DNA of 64,000 nt from contig NZ_JAUUTZ010000010.1 of the NCBI RefSeq assembly GCF_030678915.1, positions 105,721 through 169,720 on the forward strand, written 5' to 3'. The notes under the pieces were generated by a model, which saw only the letters and a program-made list of their open reading frames with translations, ran no database searches and was not told where the DNA came from. The stretch comes from Paracoccus wurundjeri. GTDB lineage: Bacteria; Pseudomonadota; Alphaproteobacteria; Rhodobacterales; Rhodobacteraceae. Shown here one piece after another: positions 50,682 through 60,280 of the stretch (its first letter is position 1; each line of letters opens with the position of its first letter). Made by a program: the position numbers and the translations under genes.

Positions 50682-52889
50682 ATGATCCACAAAAGCGCAT
50701 CCGAATACTTCCCCGAACGCAGCCGCATTGCGGTGCTGACGACCGAGCCTGTGGGGGTGCTTGACTATCTCGCGCCCGAAGGCGGTGTGCGGCAGGGGCA
50801 ATTGGTGCAGGTGCCGCTGGGCCCGCGTCGGGTGCTGGGGATGGTCTGGGGCGAGGGCAGGGGCGATTTCGAGCTTGCCAAGCTGCGCCCTGTCGGGCGG
50901 GTGATCGAGGCCGAGCCCTTCCCGCCCGATTTCATCGATTTCCTGACCCGCGCGGCCGATTACACGCTGACCCTGCCGCCCTTAATGCTGCGCATGGCGA
51001 CGCGCGCGCCCGATCTGGAACAGCCGCCCGCCGCGCGGCGGGTGATCGTGCCGGCGGGTGATCCCCCTGCGCGGATGACCGAGGCGCGGTCTCAGGTTCT
51101 TCGGGTCATCGCCGATCATGGCGGCGCAAGTTTCGCACCATCGGAACTGGCGCAGCTTGCCGGTGTGGGGAGGTCAGTCGTGAAGGGACTGGTCGCTCAG
51201 GGAACGCTGGCCGAGATCGAAGCGCCGCGCGATACGCCCTATCCGCGGCTTGATCCCGCATTGCCCGGAAAGCCGCTTGCCGCCGATCAGCAATCCGCGG
51301 CCGATACGCTGCGGGCGGAGATCGGAAAGGGCGGTTACGGCACGACATTGCTGCGCGGCGTCACCGGTTCAGGCAAGACCGAGGTCTATCTGGAAGCCGT
51401 CGCCGAATGTCTGGCGCAGGGCCGGCAGGCGCTTGTCCTGCTGCCCGAAATCGCCCTTTCGGCCGAGTTCCTCGAACGGGTCGAGGCGCGTTTCGGCGCT
51501 CGCCCCGGTGAATGGCATAGTGGTATCACCCGCACAGAGCGCCGCCGCCTGTGGCATATGGCGGGGCGCGGCGATGTCGGATTGGTCGTCGGCGCGCGCT
51601 CGGCGCTGTTCCTGCCGTTCCGCGATCTGGGGCTGATCGTGGTCGATGAGGAACATGACAACAGCTATAAACAGGAAGATGTCGTCTATTACAACGCCCG
51701 CGACATGGCGGTGCTGCGGGCCTCGATTTGCGGCGCTCAGGTGGTGCTGGCCTCGGCGACGCCCAGTCTTGAAAGCTGGGTGAATGCGGGCAGCGGAAAA
51801 TATCGCCGCCTCGATCTGCGGGCGCGTTACGGTGAGGCGGAACTGCCCGATATGGTGGCCGTGGATCTGCGGGCCGAAGATATGCCCACGGGCCGCTGGA
51901 TCTCACCCCGGCTGGCGGCGGCGGTTTCGGCGCGGATCGAGAAAGGCCAGCAATCGCTTCTGTTCCTGAACCGCAGGGGGTTTGCACCGGTCACCGTCTG
52001 CCGGGCCTGCGGCGAGCAGATCGGCTGTCACCAATGCGACGCGCGAATGGTGGAACACAGGTTTCAGAACCGGCTCGTCTGCCATCAATGCGGCGAGACA
52101 AAGCCCATTCCGACAGCCTGCCCGTCCTGCGGGGTCGAGGGCAAGCTGGCGCCCGTCGGTCCGGGGGTCGAGCGGATCGCCGAGGAAGTGGCCACGCTGT
52201 TCCCACAGGCCAAGGCGACAGTGCTGTCTTCGGATCTGTTTCATTCGGCGCGGGTGCTGAAAGAAACCATTGCCGAGATTTCCGAAGGCGATACCGATAT
52301 CATCATCGGGACGCAGATCGTCGCCAAGGGGCATAATTTCCCGCGTCTGACACTGGTCGGGGTGATTGACGCGGATCTTGGCCTGCAAGGGGCCGATCTG
52401 CGGGCGGCGGAGCGGTCGTTTCAACTGATGCGGCAGGTGGCGGGCCGGGCCGGGCGGCAAAAGGGGGCCGAGCCGGGCGTGGCCATGCTACAGACCCATC
52501 AGCCCGATCATCCGGTAATCCGCGCGATCCTGTCGGGCGAGGACGAGGCGTTCTGGAATGCCGAAGCCGAGGGGCGGCAGGCGATGGGGATGCCGCCTTT
52601 CGGGCGATTGGCGGGGATCATCCTGTCGCATCCCGATCTGGAGACCGTCGCAGCTTTTGCCCGCCATCTGGCCGCACATGCCGAACCCCTGCGTGAGGCC
52701 GGGGCCGAACTGTGGGGACCCGCGCCCGCCCCCATTGCCCTGATCCGGGGGCGGCACCGGATGCGGATGCTGATCCACGCGCCGCGTCAGGCGCAGTTGC
52801 AAAACGCGATAGCCGACTGGCTGGCTCCGCATAAGCCCCCGGCCAATTTACGGCTGTCCGTCGATATCGATCCGCAAAGCTTTCTGTAG
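50682..52889 (+). CDS. priA: Primosomal helicase PriA
   Basis: PriA restarts replication at collapsed forks by binding the fork and loading the replisome. The 735-residue product has the N-terminal DNA-binding domain (to about 190). The SF2 helicase shows Walker A LRGVTGSGKTEVYLEA near 230, LIVVDEEHDNSYKQED and VLASATPSLESW. The inserted Zn-binding region carries eight cysteines (CRACGEQIGCHQC...CHQCGETKPIPTACPSCG), followed by GTQIVAKGHNFPRLTLVGVIDAD and QVAGRAGR. Length and motifs are standard. Start at ATG 50682, just after the inverted-repeat element. Confidence 0.96.
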   Translation: MIHKSASEYFPERSRIAVLTTEPVGVLDYLAPEGGVRQGQLVQVPLGPRRVLGMVWGEGRGDFELAKLRPVGRVIEAEPFPPDFIDFLTRAADYTLTLPPLMLRMATRAPDLEQPPAARRVIVPAGDPPARMTEARSQVLRVIADHGGASFAPSELAQLAGVGRSVVKGLVAQGTLAEIEAPRDTPYPRLDPALPGKPLAADQQSAADTLRAEIGKGGYGTTLLRGVTGSGKTEVYLEAVAECLAQGRQALVLLPEIALSAEFLERVEARFGARPGEWHSGITRTERRRLWHMAGRGDVGLVVGARSALFLPFRDLGLIVVDEEHDNSYKQEDVVYYNARDMAVLRASICGAQVVLASATPSLESWVNAGSGKYRRLDLRARYGEAELPDMVAVDLRAEDMPTGRWISPRLAAAVSARIEKGQQSLLFLNRRGFAPVTVCRACGEQIGCHQCDARMVEHRFQNRLVCHQCGETKPIPTACPSCGVEGKLAPVGPGVERIAEEVATLFPQAKATVLSSDLFHSARVLKETIAEISEGDTDIIIGTQIVAKGHNFPRLTLVGVIDADLGLQGADLRAAERSFQLMRQVAGRAGRQKGAEPGVAMLQTHQPDHPVIRAILSGEDEAFWNAEAEGRQAMGMPPFGRLAGIILSHPDLETVAAFARHLAAHAEPLREAGAELWGPAPAPIALIRGRHRMRMLIHAPRQAQLQNAIADWLAPHKPPANLRLSVDIDPQSFL

Positions 52890-53004
52890 TGCCGCACCCG
52901 TGTTGCCGGAACGGCGGTGGCAGCAGGCCCCTTTCCCGGCCGGCCGCTTGACAGCCCTTCGCGCCGAATTGACATTGATCCGTCACAACATGGGAGAAGG
53001 GATT

Positions 53005-53745
53005 ATGAGGCTGGCCGATAAAAGGGCGATCGTGACCGGGGGCGGTTCGGGTTTCGGCGCGGGGATCGCCCGGAAATTCGCGGCCGAAGGCGCGAAGGTC
53101 GTGGTTGCGGATATCAACTCCGACGCCGCCGGGCGGATCGCGGATGAGATCGGGGGCATCGCAGTGGCCGCCGATATCGCGGACGGCGCCGGCGTGGCGG
53201 AACTGGTCGGGACCGCAGAGGACAGGTTGGGCGGGATCGACATTCTGGTGAACAATGCCGGCGTGACCCATTTGCCCAGCCTGCTGGAAGATGTCAGTGA
53301 GGCGGATTTCGACCGCGTTCTGTCGGTCAATTGCAAGTCGGTCTATCTGCTGGCGCGCGAGATCGTGCCTATCATGAAACGGGCCGGGCAGGGCAATATC
53401 GTCAATATCGCCTCGACCGCCGGGGTTTCGCCGCGTCCAAGGCTGAATTGGTACAACGCTTCGAAAGGCTGGCTGATCACCGCGACCAGAGCCATGGCGA
53501 TCGAGCTTGCGCCGTTCGGCATCCGGGTGAACGCACTTAATCCGGTTGCCGGAGAAACACCGCTGCTGAAAAGTTTCATGGGCGAGGATACCCCGGAAAT
53601 GCGGGCGAAATTCCTGTCGACCATTCCGATCGGGCGCTTTTCCACGCCCGAGGATCTGGGTAATGCCGCCTGTTTCCTTGCCTCGGATGAGGCGTCGATG
53701 ATCACCGGGGTCGCGATGGAGGTCGATGGCGGGCGCTGTATCTGA
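53005..53745 (+). CDS. SDR-family oxidoreductase (3-oxoacyl reductase-like)
   Basis: A classical short-chain dehydrogenase/reductase of 246 residues. Coenzyme motif TGGGSGFG at residues 12-19; an acidic ADINSD after strand two suggests NAD preference. NNAG lies near 87, the catalytic Ser in IASTAGVS, and YNASKG holds Tyr and Lys of the YxxxK pair. C-terminal GRFSTPEDLGNAACFLASDEASMITGVAMEVDGG is typical. ATG 53005 follows ggagaagg; the frame is open to 52900 without support. The substrate is unknown. It is convergent with folC. Confidence 0.9.
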   Translation: MRLADKRAIVTGGGSGFGAGIARKFAAEGAKVVVADINSDAAGRIADEIGGIAVAADIADGAGVAELVGTAEDRLGGIDILVNNAGVTHLPSLLEDVSEADFDRVLSVNCKSVYLLAREIVPIMKRAGQGNIVNIASTAGVSPRPRLNWYNASKGWLITATRAMAIELAPFGIRVNALNPVAGETPLLKSFMGEDTPEMRAKFLSTIPIGRFSTPEDLGNAACFLASDEASMITGVAMEVDGGRCI

Positions 53746-53784
53746 AGCCCGGCCGGTTGAGCCCGGACTGATGGGAAGGGGCGG

Positions 53785-55056
53785 TTACCCGTTTTCGCGC
53801 AATATCCTGCCGGCCAGATAAAGCGAACCGCATATCAGGATCCGGGCCTGAGGACAGGATGCGACGATCCGGGTGACCGCCTGCATCGGGCTTTCGGCGA
53901 TATGCGCCGTCATGCCCGCCTCGCGCGCGAAACCGGCTGTCGCTTCGGCGGGCAGGGTGTTGACCTCGCCTTCGATGCCGATGGCTGTCAGGCTTTCGGC
54001 ATGGGTGGCAAGCGGGCGCAGATAGCCGGTGATATCCTTGGTGTTCAGCATTCCGCAGACCAGATGCGTCGGACGGGAGGGCAGGCCGGAAAGCACAGCC
54101 GCAAGCGCATCTCCGCCCGCCGGGTTATGGCCGCCATCCAGCCAGAGTTCCGCCTGCGGACCGGCGGCCTCGACCAGCGGGCCGTGGCTCAGGCGCTGCA
54201 TCCGGGCGGGCCATTCCGCGCCGGTCATGGCGGCGCGGGCCTGCGTCTCGTCCGCACCCAATTCGCGCAGGGCAGCAAGTGCGCTGCCGGCATTCTGTAT
54301 CTGGTGATCGCCGATCAGATTGGGGCGGGGCAGATCCCATAATCCGTGATCGTCCTGAAAGACGATTCCCCCGCGGTCGGCTGCGACCTGCCATTGCTGA
54401 CCATGGATCGACAGCGGCGCCGTCATGCCGGACGCGCGGGCCTCGATCACGCGCAGGGCTTCTTCCTGCTGCGGGCCGACGATGCAGGGTGTGCGCGGCT
54501 TGATGATGCCCGCTTTCTCGCCCGCGATCTCGGCCAGCGTTTCACCCAGATATTGGGTATGGTCGATACTGACAGGAGTAATGATCGTCAGGCGCGGGTC
54601 GGGGATCACATTGGTGGCGTCCAGCCTGCCGCCAAGGCCGACTTCCAGCAGGGTATAGTCGGCGGGAACGCGTGAGAAGGCGAGGAAGGCGGCGGCCGTG
54701 GTGATCTCGAAAAAGGTGATCGGCTGACCGCCATTCGCGGTTTCGCATTCCTCCAGCGCGGCGGCGAGATCGGGTTCGGCGATCAGCTTGCCAGCAAGCC
54801 GGATACGCTCGTGAAAACGCGCCAGATGCGGCGAGGTATAGACATGGACAGACGCGCCGCCAGCCTCCAGCCCGGCGCGGATCATGGCGAGGGTGGAGCC
54901 CTTGCCATTGGTTCCGGCGATATGGATCACCGGAGGGATTCGGCGCTCGGGATTGCCAAGCGCGGCGAGGATGCGGTGCATCCGGTCCAGCGACAGGTCG
55001 ATGACCTTGGGGTGCAGCGACATGAGGCGGTCGAGAATGGTGTCAGAATGGCTCAT
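53785..55056 (-). CDS. folC: Bifunctional folylpolyglutamate/dihydrofolate synthase
   Basis: FolC makes dihydrofolate from dihydropteroate and adds glutamates to folates. The 423-residue product has the P-loop HIAGTNGKGSTLAMI near 45-60, TSPHLARFHERIRLAGK, FFEITTAAAFLAF, EVGLGGRLDATNVI and SIDHTQYLGETLAEIAGEKAGIIK. The C-terminal domain has LWLDGGHNPAGGD. The correct start is ATG 55056 (MSHSDTILDRLMSLHP). The frame appears to continue upstream only because the poly-G tract reads as poly-Pro on this strand. It follows accD on the same strand, the usual accD-folC order. Confidence 0.95.
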   Translation of the reverse strand: MSHSDTILDRLMSLHPKVIDLSLDRMHRILAALGNPERRIPPVIHIAGTNGKGSTLAMIRAGLEAGGASVHVYTSPHLARFHERIRLAGKLIAEPDLAAALEECETANGGQPITFFEITTAAAFLAFSRVPADYTLLEVGLGGRLDATNVIPDPRLTIITPVSIDHTQYLGETLAEIAGEKAGIIKPRTPCIVGPQQEEALRVIEARASGMTAPLSIHGQQWQVAADRGGIVFQDDHGLWDLPRPNLIGDHQIQNAGSALAALRELGADETQARAAMTGAEWPARMQRLSHGPLVEAAGPQAELWLDGGHNPAGGDALAAVLSGLPSRPTHLVCGMLNTKDITGYLRPLATHAESLTAIGIEGEVNTLPAEATAGFAREAGMTAHIAESPMQAVTRIVASCPQARILICGSLYLAGRILRENG

Positions 55057-55066
55057 GCTGCACAAG

Positions 55067-55258
<192 letters not shown>

Positions 55259-55272
55259 CCCCCCACCCCCGA

Positions 55273-55294
55273 GGTATTTGGACAAAGAAGAAGA
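55273..55294. repeat. Tail of the intergenic repeat (copy 2)
   Basis: These 22 bases are identical to 47841-47862 (GGTATTTGGAC followed by AAAGAAGAAGA). They end 2 bases before the accD stop. The upstream part of the repeat is hidden by the poly-G tract. Confidence 0.8.
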
Positions 55295-55296
55295 CG

Positions 55297-56223
55297 TCAG
55301 GATGCCGGTTTTTCCTCGGCCGTTGCGATTTCGGCAGCAGGTTCCGGAGGAGGCAGGTCGGCGCGGGTCGGGGCAGGCAGGCCGCCCAGCATGCGCAGCA
55401 CCGAGATCAGTTCGTCGCGCAGCTGCTTGCGATGCGTCACCCGGTCGAGCATGCCATGTTCCAGCAGATATTCGGCGCGCTGGAAACCTTCGGGCAGTTT
55501 TTCGCGGATGGTCTGCTCGATGACACGGGGGCCGGCAAAGCAGATCAATGCGCCGGGTTCCGAGATTTGGATATCGCCCAGCATGGCATAGCTGGCGGTG
55601 ACGCCGCCGGTCGTCGGGTGGGTCAGGACGACGATATAGGGAAGACCGGCCTCTTTCAGCATCTCGATGGCGACGGTGGTACGGGGCATCTGCATGAGGC
55701 TGAGAATGCCTTCCTGCATGCGGGCGCCGCCGGCGGCGGAGAACAGCACCAGCGGGCGCCGGAGAGCCACCGCACGCTCGGCCGCGGCGACGATCGCATT
55801 GCCGACATACATGCCCATCGAGCCGGCCATGAAGCTGAAATCCTGCGCGGCAAGGATAACGGGCGTGCGGCCCATCTCGCCTTCGGCGACCAGCATCGCC
55901 TCTTTTTCGCCGGTGGATTTCTGTGCGGCCTTCATCCGGTCGGGATATTTCTTCTGGTCGCGGAACTGCAACGGATCGGCCAGCGGCTCGGGCACTTTCA
56001 CCTCGCTGAACAGGCCGCCGTCGAACAGCGTGGCAAAGCGTTCGCGCGGCGTGATCGCCAGATGATGGTCGCAATTGGTGCAGACGTTCAGGTTATCCGA
56101 CAATTCCCGATGGAACAGCATGGTTCCGCATTCGGGGCATTTGGTCCACAGGTTCTCGGGCACATCGCGGCGCGAGAACAGCGAGTTGATGCGCGGGCGG
56201 ACGTAATTGGTGATCCAGTTCAT
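55297..56223 (-). CDS. accD: Acetyl-CoA carboxylase carboxyltransferase subunit beta
   Basis: AccD with AccA transfers the carboxyl group from biotin to acetyl-CoA, the committed step of fatty acid synthesis. The 308-residue product begins [16 protein letters not shown] and has the zinc ribbon CPECG...CTNCDHH near 34-58. The carboxyltransferase core follows: [56 protein letters not shown] and [17 protein letters not shown]. The C-terminus is a short Pro/Glu/Ala tail. It precedes folC; the intergenic repeat and poly-G tract lie between. Confidence 0.97.
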   Translation of the reverse strand: MNWITNYVRPRINSLFSRRDVPENLWTKCPECGTMLFHRELSDNLNVCTNCDHHLAITPRERFATLFDGGLFSEVKVPEPLADPLQFRDQKKYPDRMKAAQKSTGEKEAMLVAEGEMGRTPVILAAQDFSFMAGSMGMYVGNAIVAAAERAVALRRPLVLFSAAGGARMQEGILSLMQMPRTTVAIEMLKEAGLPYIVVLTHPTTGGVTASYAMLGDIQISEPGALICFAGPRVIEQTIREKLPEGFQRAEYLLEHGMLDRVTHRKQLRDELISVLRMLGGLPAPTRADLPPPEPAAEIATAEEKPAS

Positions 56224-56310
56224 TGCGTGCGGCCTTTGCTGTTTCCCCGTTCCAATTAGGGGGGAAGGACGGGAATTGCAATTCCCGCATGGCCGGGGCT
56301 AGATGGCGCA

Positions 56311-57738
56311 ATGTGGGCTTCGATCCTGGTATTCGTTCATGCATTGATTGCCGTGGCACTGATTGTCCGCGTGTTGCTGAGACCGCGGCTGGACCCTTCG
56401 GCGCGACTTGCCTGGATCATGGTGATCGAGGCGCTGCCGCTGCTTGGAATCATCGCCTATCTGCTGTTCGGTGAAGTGCGGATGAACCGGGCCGAGGTGC
56501 AGCGTATGGCGGATGTGCGCGACCGGCTGACCGGTTTGCGCCTGCCCAGCAGCCGGGTTCTGAGCGAGCCTCCGAATTTCGCCCGGCCGGTGATCGCCGC
56601 CAATGCTGCGGTGGGCGGGATGCCGGCGGTGACCGGGAACCGGTTGCGCCTGCTGGAGGAATCGGATGCCGCGATCGATTCGATGGTCGATGCCATCGAC
56701 GGTGCGCGGGATCACGTCCATGTGTTGTTCTATATCTGGCTGCCCGATCCCAGCGGCCGGAAGATTGCCGAGGCGATTATCCGCGCCGAATCGCGCGGGG
56801 TCGAATGCCGGGTGATCGTGGATGCCCTTGGCTCGCGCGGGCTGGTGCGCTCGGAACTGTGGCAGCAGATGAAGGATGCGGGCGCCGAATGCGTGACCGC
56901 CTTTCCCTGGGGGCTTCCATTCATCAGCTTTCTGTTCCAGCGGGTGGATTTGCGCAATCACCGCAAGATCGTGGTGGTGGATAACCGGATCGCCTTTACC
57001 GGCAGCCGGAACTGCTCGGACATGGCATTTGCGGTCAAGCCGCGTTTCGCGCCCTGGATCGATATCCTGGTCTCGGTCGAAGGCCCTGTCGTGCGGCAAT
57101 TGCAGGCGGTTTTCCTGGGTGACTGGATGAGTTATACGGGCCGCGATCTGGGCGATATGCTGAAGCTTGTGGACGGCGTGGCGGAGCCCGGCATGATCGC
57201 GCAGGTCGTGGCGACGGGGCCGGATTTGCGTGAAGGCAGCGTGTCGGACTGCCTGTCCGCGATGATCCATGCCGCGCGCGAGCGGGTGACGATCACCACG
57301 CCCTATTATGTGCCTGATACGGCTTTGGACACCGCGATCAGGGCGGCGGCCCGGCGCGGCGTCAAGGTGACCATGATCCTGCCCGCCCGGAACGATTCGC
57401 TGGTTGTCGGATCGACAAGCCAGGGGTTCTATTACGGGTTGCTGGCCGCCGGGGTCAGAATTTTTCTGTTCCAGCCCGGCTTGTTGCATGCGAAGATCCT
57501 GACGGTGGACGGGCGCATGACCATGATCGGCAGCGCGAATCTGGACCGGCGCAGCTTCGAGCTGAATTACGAGGTTAACATGGCGCTGTTCGATGCGGAT
57601 TTCGTCGCCGGGCTGGACCAGAGGCAGCAAAGCTATGTCGAGCGATCGCGCGAGATTTCGCTGGACGAGGTGCGGAACTGGAGCTGGCTCAGGCGGCTGC
57701 GCAACAACCTTCTCGCGCTGGCATCGCCGCTTCTGTAG
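56311..57738 (+). CDS. cls: Cardiolipin synthase (phospholipase D family)
   Basis: Cls joins two phosphatidylglycerol molecules to make cardiolipin at the inner membrane. The 475-residue product has two N-terminal transmembrane helices (ILVFVHALIAVALIVRVLL and LAWIMVIEALPLLGIIAYLLFG). Two phospholipase D HKD motifs follow: NHRKIVVVDNRIAFTGSRN near 220 and HAKILTVDGRMTMIGSANLDRRS near 395. Length is typical of ClsA. It is divergent from accD with a short gap of 87 bases. No downstream gene is coupled. Confidence 0.93.
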   Translation: MWASILVFVHALIAVALIVRVLLRPRLDPSARLAWIMVIEALPLLGIIAYLLFGEVRMNRAEVQRMADVRDRLTGLRLPSSRVLSEPPNFARPVIAANAAVGGMPAVTGNRLRLLEESDAAIDSMVDAIDGARDHVHVLFYIWLPDPSGRKIAEAIIRAESRGVECRVIVDALGSRGLVRSELWQQMKDAGAECVTAFPWGLPFISFLFQRVDLRNHRKIVVVDNRIAFTGSRNCSDMAFAVKPRFAPWIDILVSVEGPVVRQLQAVFLGDWMSYTGRDLGDMLKLVDGVAEPGMIAQVVATGPDLREGSVSDCLSAMIHAARERVTITTPYYVPDTALDTAIRAAARRGVKVTMILPARNDSLVVGSTSQGFYYGLLAAGVRIFLFQPGLLHAKILTVDGRMTMIGSANLDRRSFELNYEVNMALFDADFVAGLDQRQQSYVERSREISLDEVRNWSWLRRLRNNLLALASPLL

Positions 57739-57823
57739 CGGTGTTTGCCGCGACGATATCAGAAATACACGGATTATTAAGCTCTTGGGGTCATAACGGT
57801 GGCAGAATATACAGGAGATCCCG

Positions 57824-58402
57824 ATGAGACCCGTTGCCACAGCTATTGTAATTTCTTTAGTCGCCTCTGCCGCAAGCGCGGGCAGCGAGAAGCCCGCCAG
57901 TTTCGAACTTATCGATGTCGCTTTCGCTAAAACCGGTACAGACTGGACCGGAGGATATGCAGGATTGCAATTCGGGAAGGGCGAAGCTGAAATCAGTGAG
58001 GAAGGTCGGTCGGAAAATGAGGACTTCGACGGTTATGGCCTTCACGCCGGTTATTTGCGTGAGCTTGGAGGGTTTGTCGTCGGTGGCGAGTTTGATTACA
58101 ACGCCGTCCAGTTTGATGATTTCGATGGTACTGCGGACCTTTGGCGTCTGCGCGGTCGCATTGGATACGGCTGGAATCGCTTCTTACCTTACCTGAATGC
58201 GGGCGTCGCTCACCTTTCCGACGACCCTGGCCTCTCGGAAACCGATTTCACCTACGGACTCGGCGTGGAATTCAAAGTGTCTGAAGAGTTTACCGTTGGT
58301 ACGGAATTCACCCACCAGTCGTTTGATGTCAGCGGTGGTTATCCAGACAGCCTAGATGTTGATCTGGACCTGATACAGTTTCGCGGTTCACTTCATTTCT
58401 AG
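57824..58402 (+). CDS. Outer-membrane beta-barrel protein
   Basis: A 192-residue exported protein. Signal peptide MRPVATAIVISLVASAASA. The mature part is made of alternating short beta strands: WTGGYAGLQFGKGEAE, GYGLHAGYLRELGGFVVGGEFDYNAV, LRGRIGYGWNRFLPYLNAGVAHL, FTYGLGVEFKVSEEFTVGTEFTHQSF, with a terminal strand LIQFRGSLHF ending in Phe. This is an 8-strand outer-membrane barrel (Opacity/porin-like OMP_b-brl). Its GC is lower than that of its neighbours, which may mark a recent acquisition or relaxed codon use. Function unknown. Confidence 0.85.
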   Translation: MRPVATAIVISLVASAASAGSEKPASFELIDVAFAKTGTDWTGGYAGLQFGKGEAEISEEGRSENEDFDGYGLHAGYLRELGGFVVGGEFDYNAVQFDDFDGTADLWRLRGRIGYGWNRFLPYLNAGVAHLSDDPGLSETDFTYGLGVEFKVSEEFTVGTEFTHQSFDVSGGYPDSLDVDLDLIQFRGSLHF

Positions 58403-58601
58403 GCCAGGCAAGGCTTGCGCGGCTTTTCGCATGACGGTCGTGGAGCTATGCCGTCGAAAGTCGCGAGTTTGAGGTTCAGTATTTCGATGTGTTGATCTTC
58501 CGGTTAGTGCTTCCGTCACAAGCATTTGCATCTTGCTGCCAGCGGGTTCAGTATTACCTGAGTCATGTTGAACTCGTTATATGGACAGACAGGTTGGACA
58601 A

Positions 58602-58940
58602 ATGACCAATGCGGATTGGGCAAACCGAAGCTGCGAACCCTGCCGGGGCGGGGTTTCGCCCATGGCCCGCGATGAGATCCGGCAAGAGCTTGCCGATCTG
58701 ACCGGCTGGACCCTGTCGGAGGACGGGACCACCATTTCCCGGCGGTTCGAATTCAAGGGATTCGCCAAAGCCGTCGAGATGGCCAATCTGGCGGCATGGC
58801 TTGGCAACAAGCAGGGTCACCATCCCGATATTTCCTTTGGCTGGGGGTATTGCGAGGTCGCCTTTACGACCCATGATTCAGGCGGAGTGACCGAAAACGA
58901 CCTGATTTGCGCCGCGAGACTTAACGCATTGGTCGCCTGA
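58602..58940 (+). CDS. phhB: 4a-hydroxytetrahydrobiopterin dehydratase (pterin-4a-carbinolamine dehydratase)
   Basis: This enzyme regenerates the pterin cofactor by dehydrating the 4a-carbinolamine, and homologues occur widely even without phenylalanine hydroxylase. The 112-residue product includes the N-terminal CEPCRGGVSPMARDEI extension, then LTGWTLSEDGTTISRRFEFKGFAKAVEMANLAAWLGNKQGHHPDISFGWGYCEVAFTTHD. That segment contains the catalytic GHHPD and the following conserved His. The ATG at 58602 matches the start of the C-x-x-C-containing longer family form; the shorter form would start at 58662. Confidence 0.92.
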   Translation: MTNADWANRSCEPCRGGVSPMARDEIRQELADLTGWTLSEDGTTISRRFEFKGFAKAVEMANLAAWLGNKQGHHPDISFGWGYCEVAFTTHDSGGVTENDLICAARLNALVA

Positions 58941-59001
58941 TGCTTGTTCCCGGATGCGTGTCGGTTTATGCCCGGATTAGTTTTTATCGGGGATATTTAA
59001 G

Positions 59002-59787
59002 ATGGCATTCGGATTGAAGGCCTGGTTGGCTCCTCCTGTCCGTGAAAAGGCCGCGCAGAAATGGTCTGTATTGTCAGAATCATTGCGTAACGGGGGGCGT
59101 CCGCCCGTGCGCAGCCTGCGCGAAGAGGCAGTCAAACTGTATCGTGAGGTTGGCACGTTTCTGCAGCTTTCGGACCCTCGGGCGATTCGCGCCCGTCAGG
59201 GGCTGGGCCGGGTCGTGTCCCGGCCGGGCACCGACTGGGCATGGCGGCCGGGGATTATGTGCGGCCCGGTCATTCCCGCCGGAATAGCGGCGCCGGGGGC
59301 CGGACAGAAACTGGCCGATGAGATCGCAGTCTGGCATGATTGCGAACATCGGGCATTGATCCTGCGGCAATTGCAGAACCGGGATGCCGGGGATAACGCG
59401 CCATTCGGGCTGCGGCTTGAGGTAATGGCATTCACCGGCAGCTATCTGTCCCTGTCGCTGGATCTGCCCGCCGATATTCTGGACGGGCTTGGCAAAAGCC
59501 ATGTCATCCAGCTTGAGGCGGCTTTCCGGACCGAGACTCCGCTGACCGTTTATGGCCGGCTGAATCTTGTGCAGGGGCCGAATACCGAACAGGTGCTGCG
59601 CGAACTTCGGATTCCCGAAGGCGCGACAAGCGATTACAGCATTGGCGAATATGATCTGGCCTATGCCGATCTGTCCGACAGGTCGGTCGAGAAGGTCTGG
59701 CTGGACCTGATTTTCACGTCACCATATATGAATGCCGTCACCATTCGCGATATCGCCCTTGCGCGTTATCCGCGGGCCGAGATGTAG
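59002..59787 (+). CDS. DUF6478 family protein
   Basis: A 261-residue protein that matches what I recall as DUF6478, a family largely confined to Rhodobacteraceae. It starts MAFGLKAWLAPPVREKAAQKW and has a conserved central region (PGTDWAWRPGIMCGPVIPAG, EIAVWHDCEHRALILRQLQN). A beta-rich C-terminal half with LEVMAFTGSYLSLSLDLP looks like a carbohydrate- or lipid-interaction sandwich. No signal peptide and no catalytic motif. It is followed 8 bases later by another conserved hypothetical gene on the same strand, so the two are probably cotranscribed. Confidence 0.85.
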   Translation: MAFGLKAWLAPPVREKAAQKWSVLSESLRNGGRPPVRSLREEAVKLYREVGTFLQLSDPRAIRARQGLGRVVSRPGTDWAWRPGIMCGPVIPAGIAAPGAGQKLADEIAVWHDCEHRALILRQLQNRDAGDNAPFGLRLEVMAFTGSYLSLSLDLPADILDGLGKSHVIQLEAAFRTETPLTVYGRLNLVQGPNTEQVLRELRIPEGATSDYSIGEYDLAYADLSDRSVEKVWLDLIFTSPYMNAVTIRDIALARYPRAEM

Positions 59788-59795
59788 GAGTTTCC

Positions 59796-60182
59796 ATGTT
59801 GCAATTTGAAAATCATGGATTGAAGGCGGGGATCTGGACCGGGATGCTGACCGCCGCCCAGGCGCCTGCCCGTGTCGCGTTGGTGCATCTGGGCGAGATC
59901 GTGGCGCTTGCCAATCTGTCCGCGGCCGAAGGCGAGGGGCTTTGGCAGGTCACGGTCGAATTGCCGGCGTCATTCCTGTCGGATGGCGCGCATAGCCTGA
60001 TCCTGATCGCGGACGGAGGGCAGGAAGCGGAGGCGCCGCAACCGGATGCGGTGCAACTGGATCGGCTGCATCTGATGGCAGGCGCTCCGCTGGAGCATGA
60101 GCTGGTGGCCGAAATCAAGCTCATGCGTGCCGAGCTTGATCTTCTCAAGCGTGAATTCCGCCGGCTCGCGACCTTCGAATAA
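59796..60182 (+). CDS. Hypothetical protein paired with the DUF6478 gene
   Basis: A 128-residue protein, start ATG 59796 behind gtaggagtttcc. It is predicted to be beta-rich in the first 95 residues (GIWTGMLTAAQAPARVALVHLGEIVALANL, WQVTVELPASFLSDGAHSLILIADGG) with a C-terminal helix (VAEIKLMRAELDLLKREFRRLATF) that could form a coiled coil. No family recognised. The 8-bp gap to the upstream gene and the similar beta-sandwich look suggest that the two products form a complex. Confidence 0.8.
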   Translation: MLQFENHGLKAGIWTGMLTAAQAPARVALVHLGEIVALANLSAAEGEGLWQVTVELPASFLSDGAHSLILIADGGQEAEAPQPDAVQLDRLHLMAGAPLEHELVAEIKLMRAELDLLKREFRRLATFE

Positions 60183-60280
60183 ACGGCGCGGCCTTGCGTC
60201 ACCTGTCTGTCATGCTTCCTTGCGAAAAGCGGGGGTGATGGCTATACGGGATGTCCGTTTTCGCCATGAAGGGTTGCCAG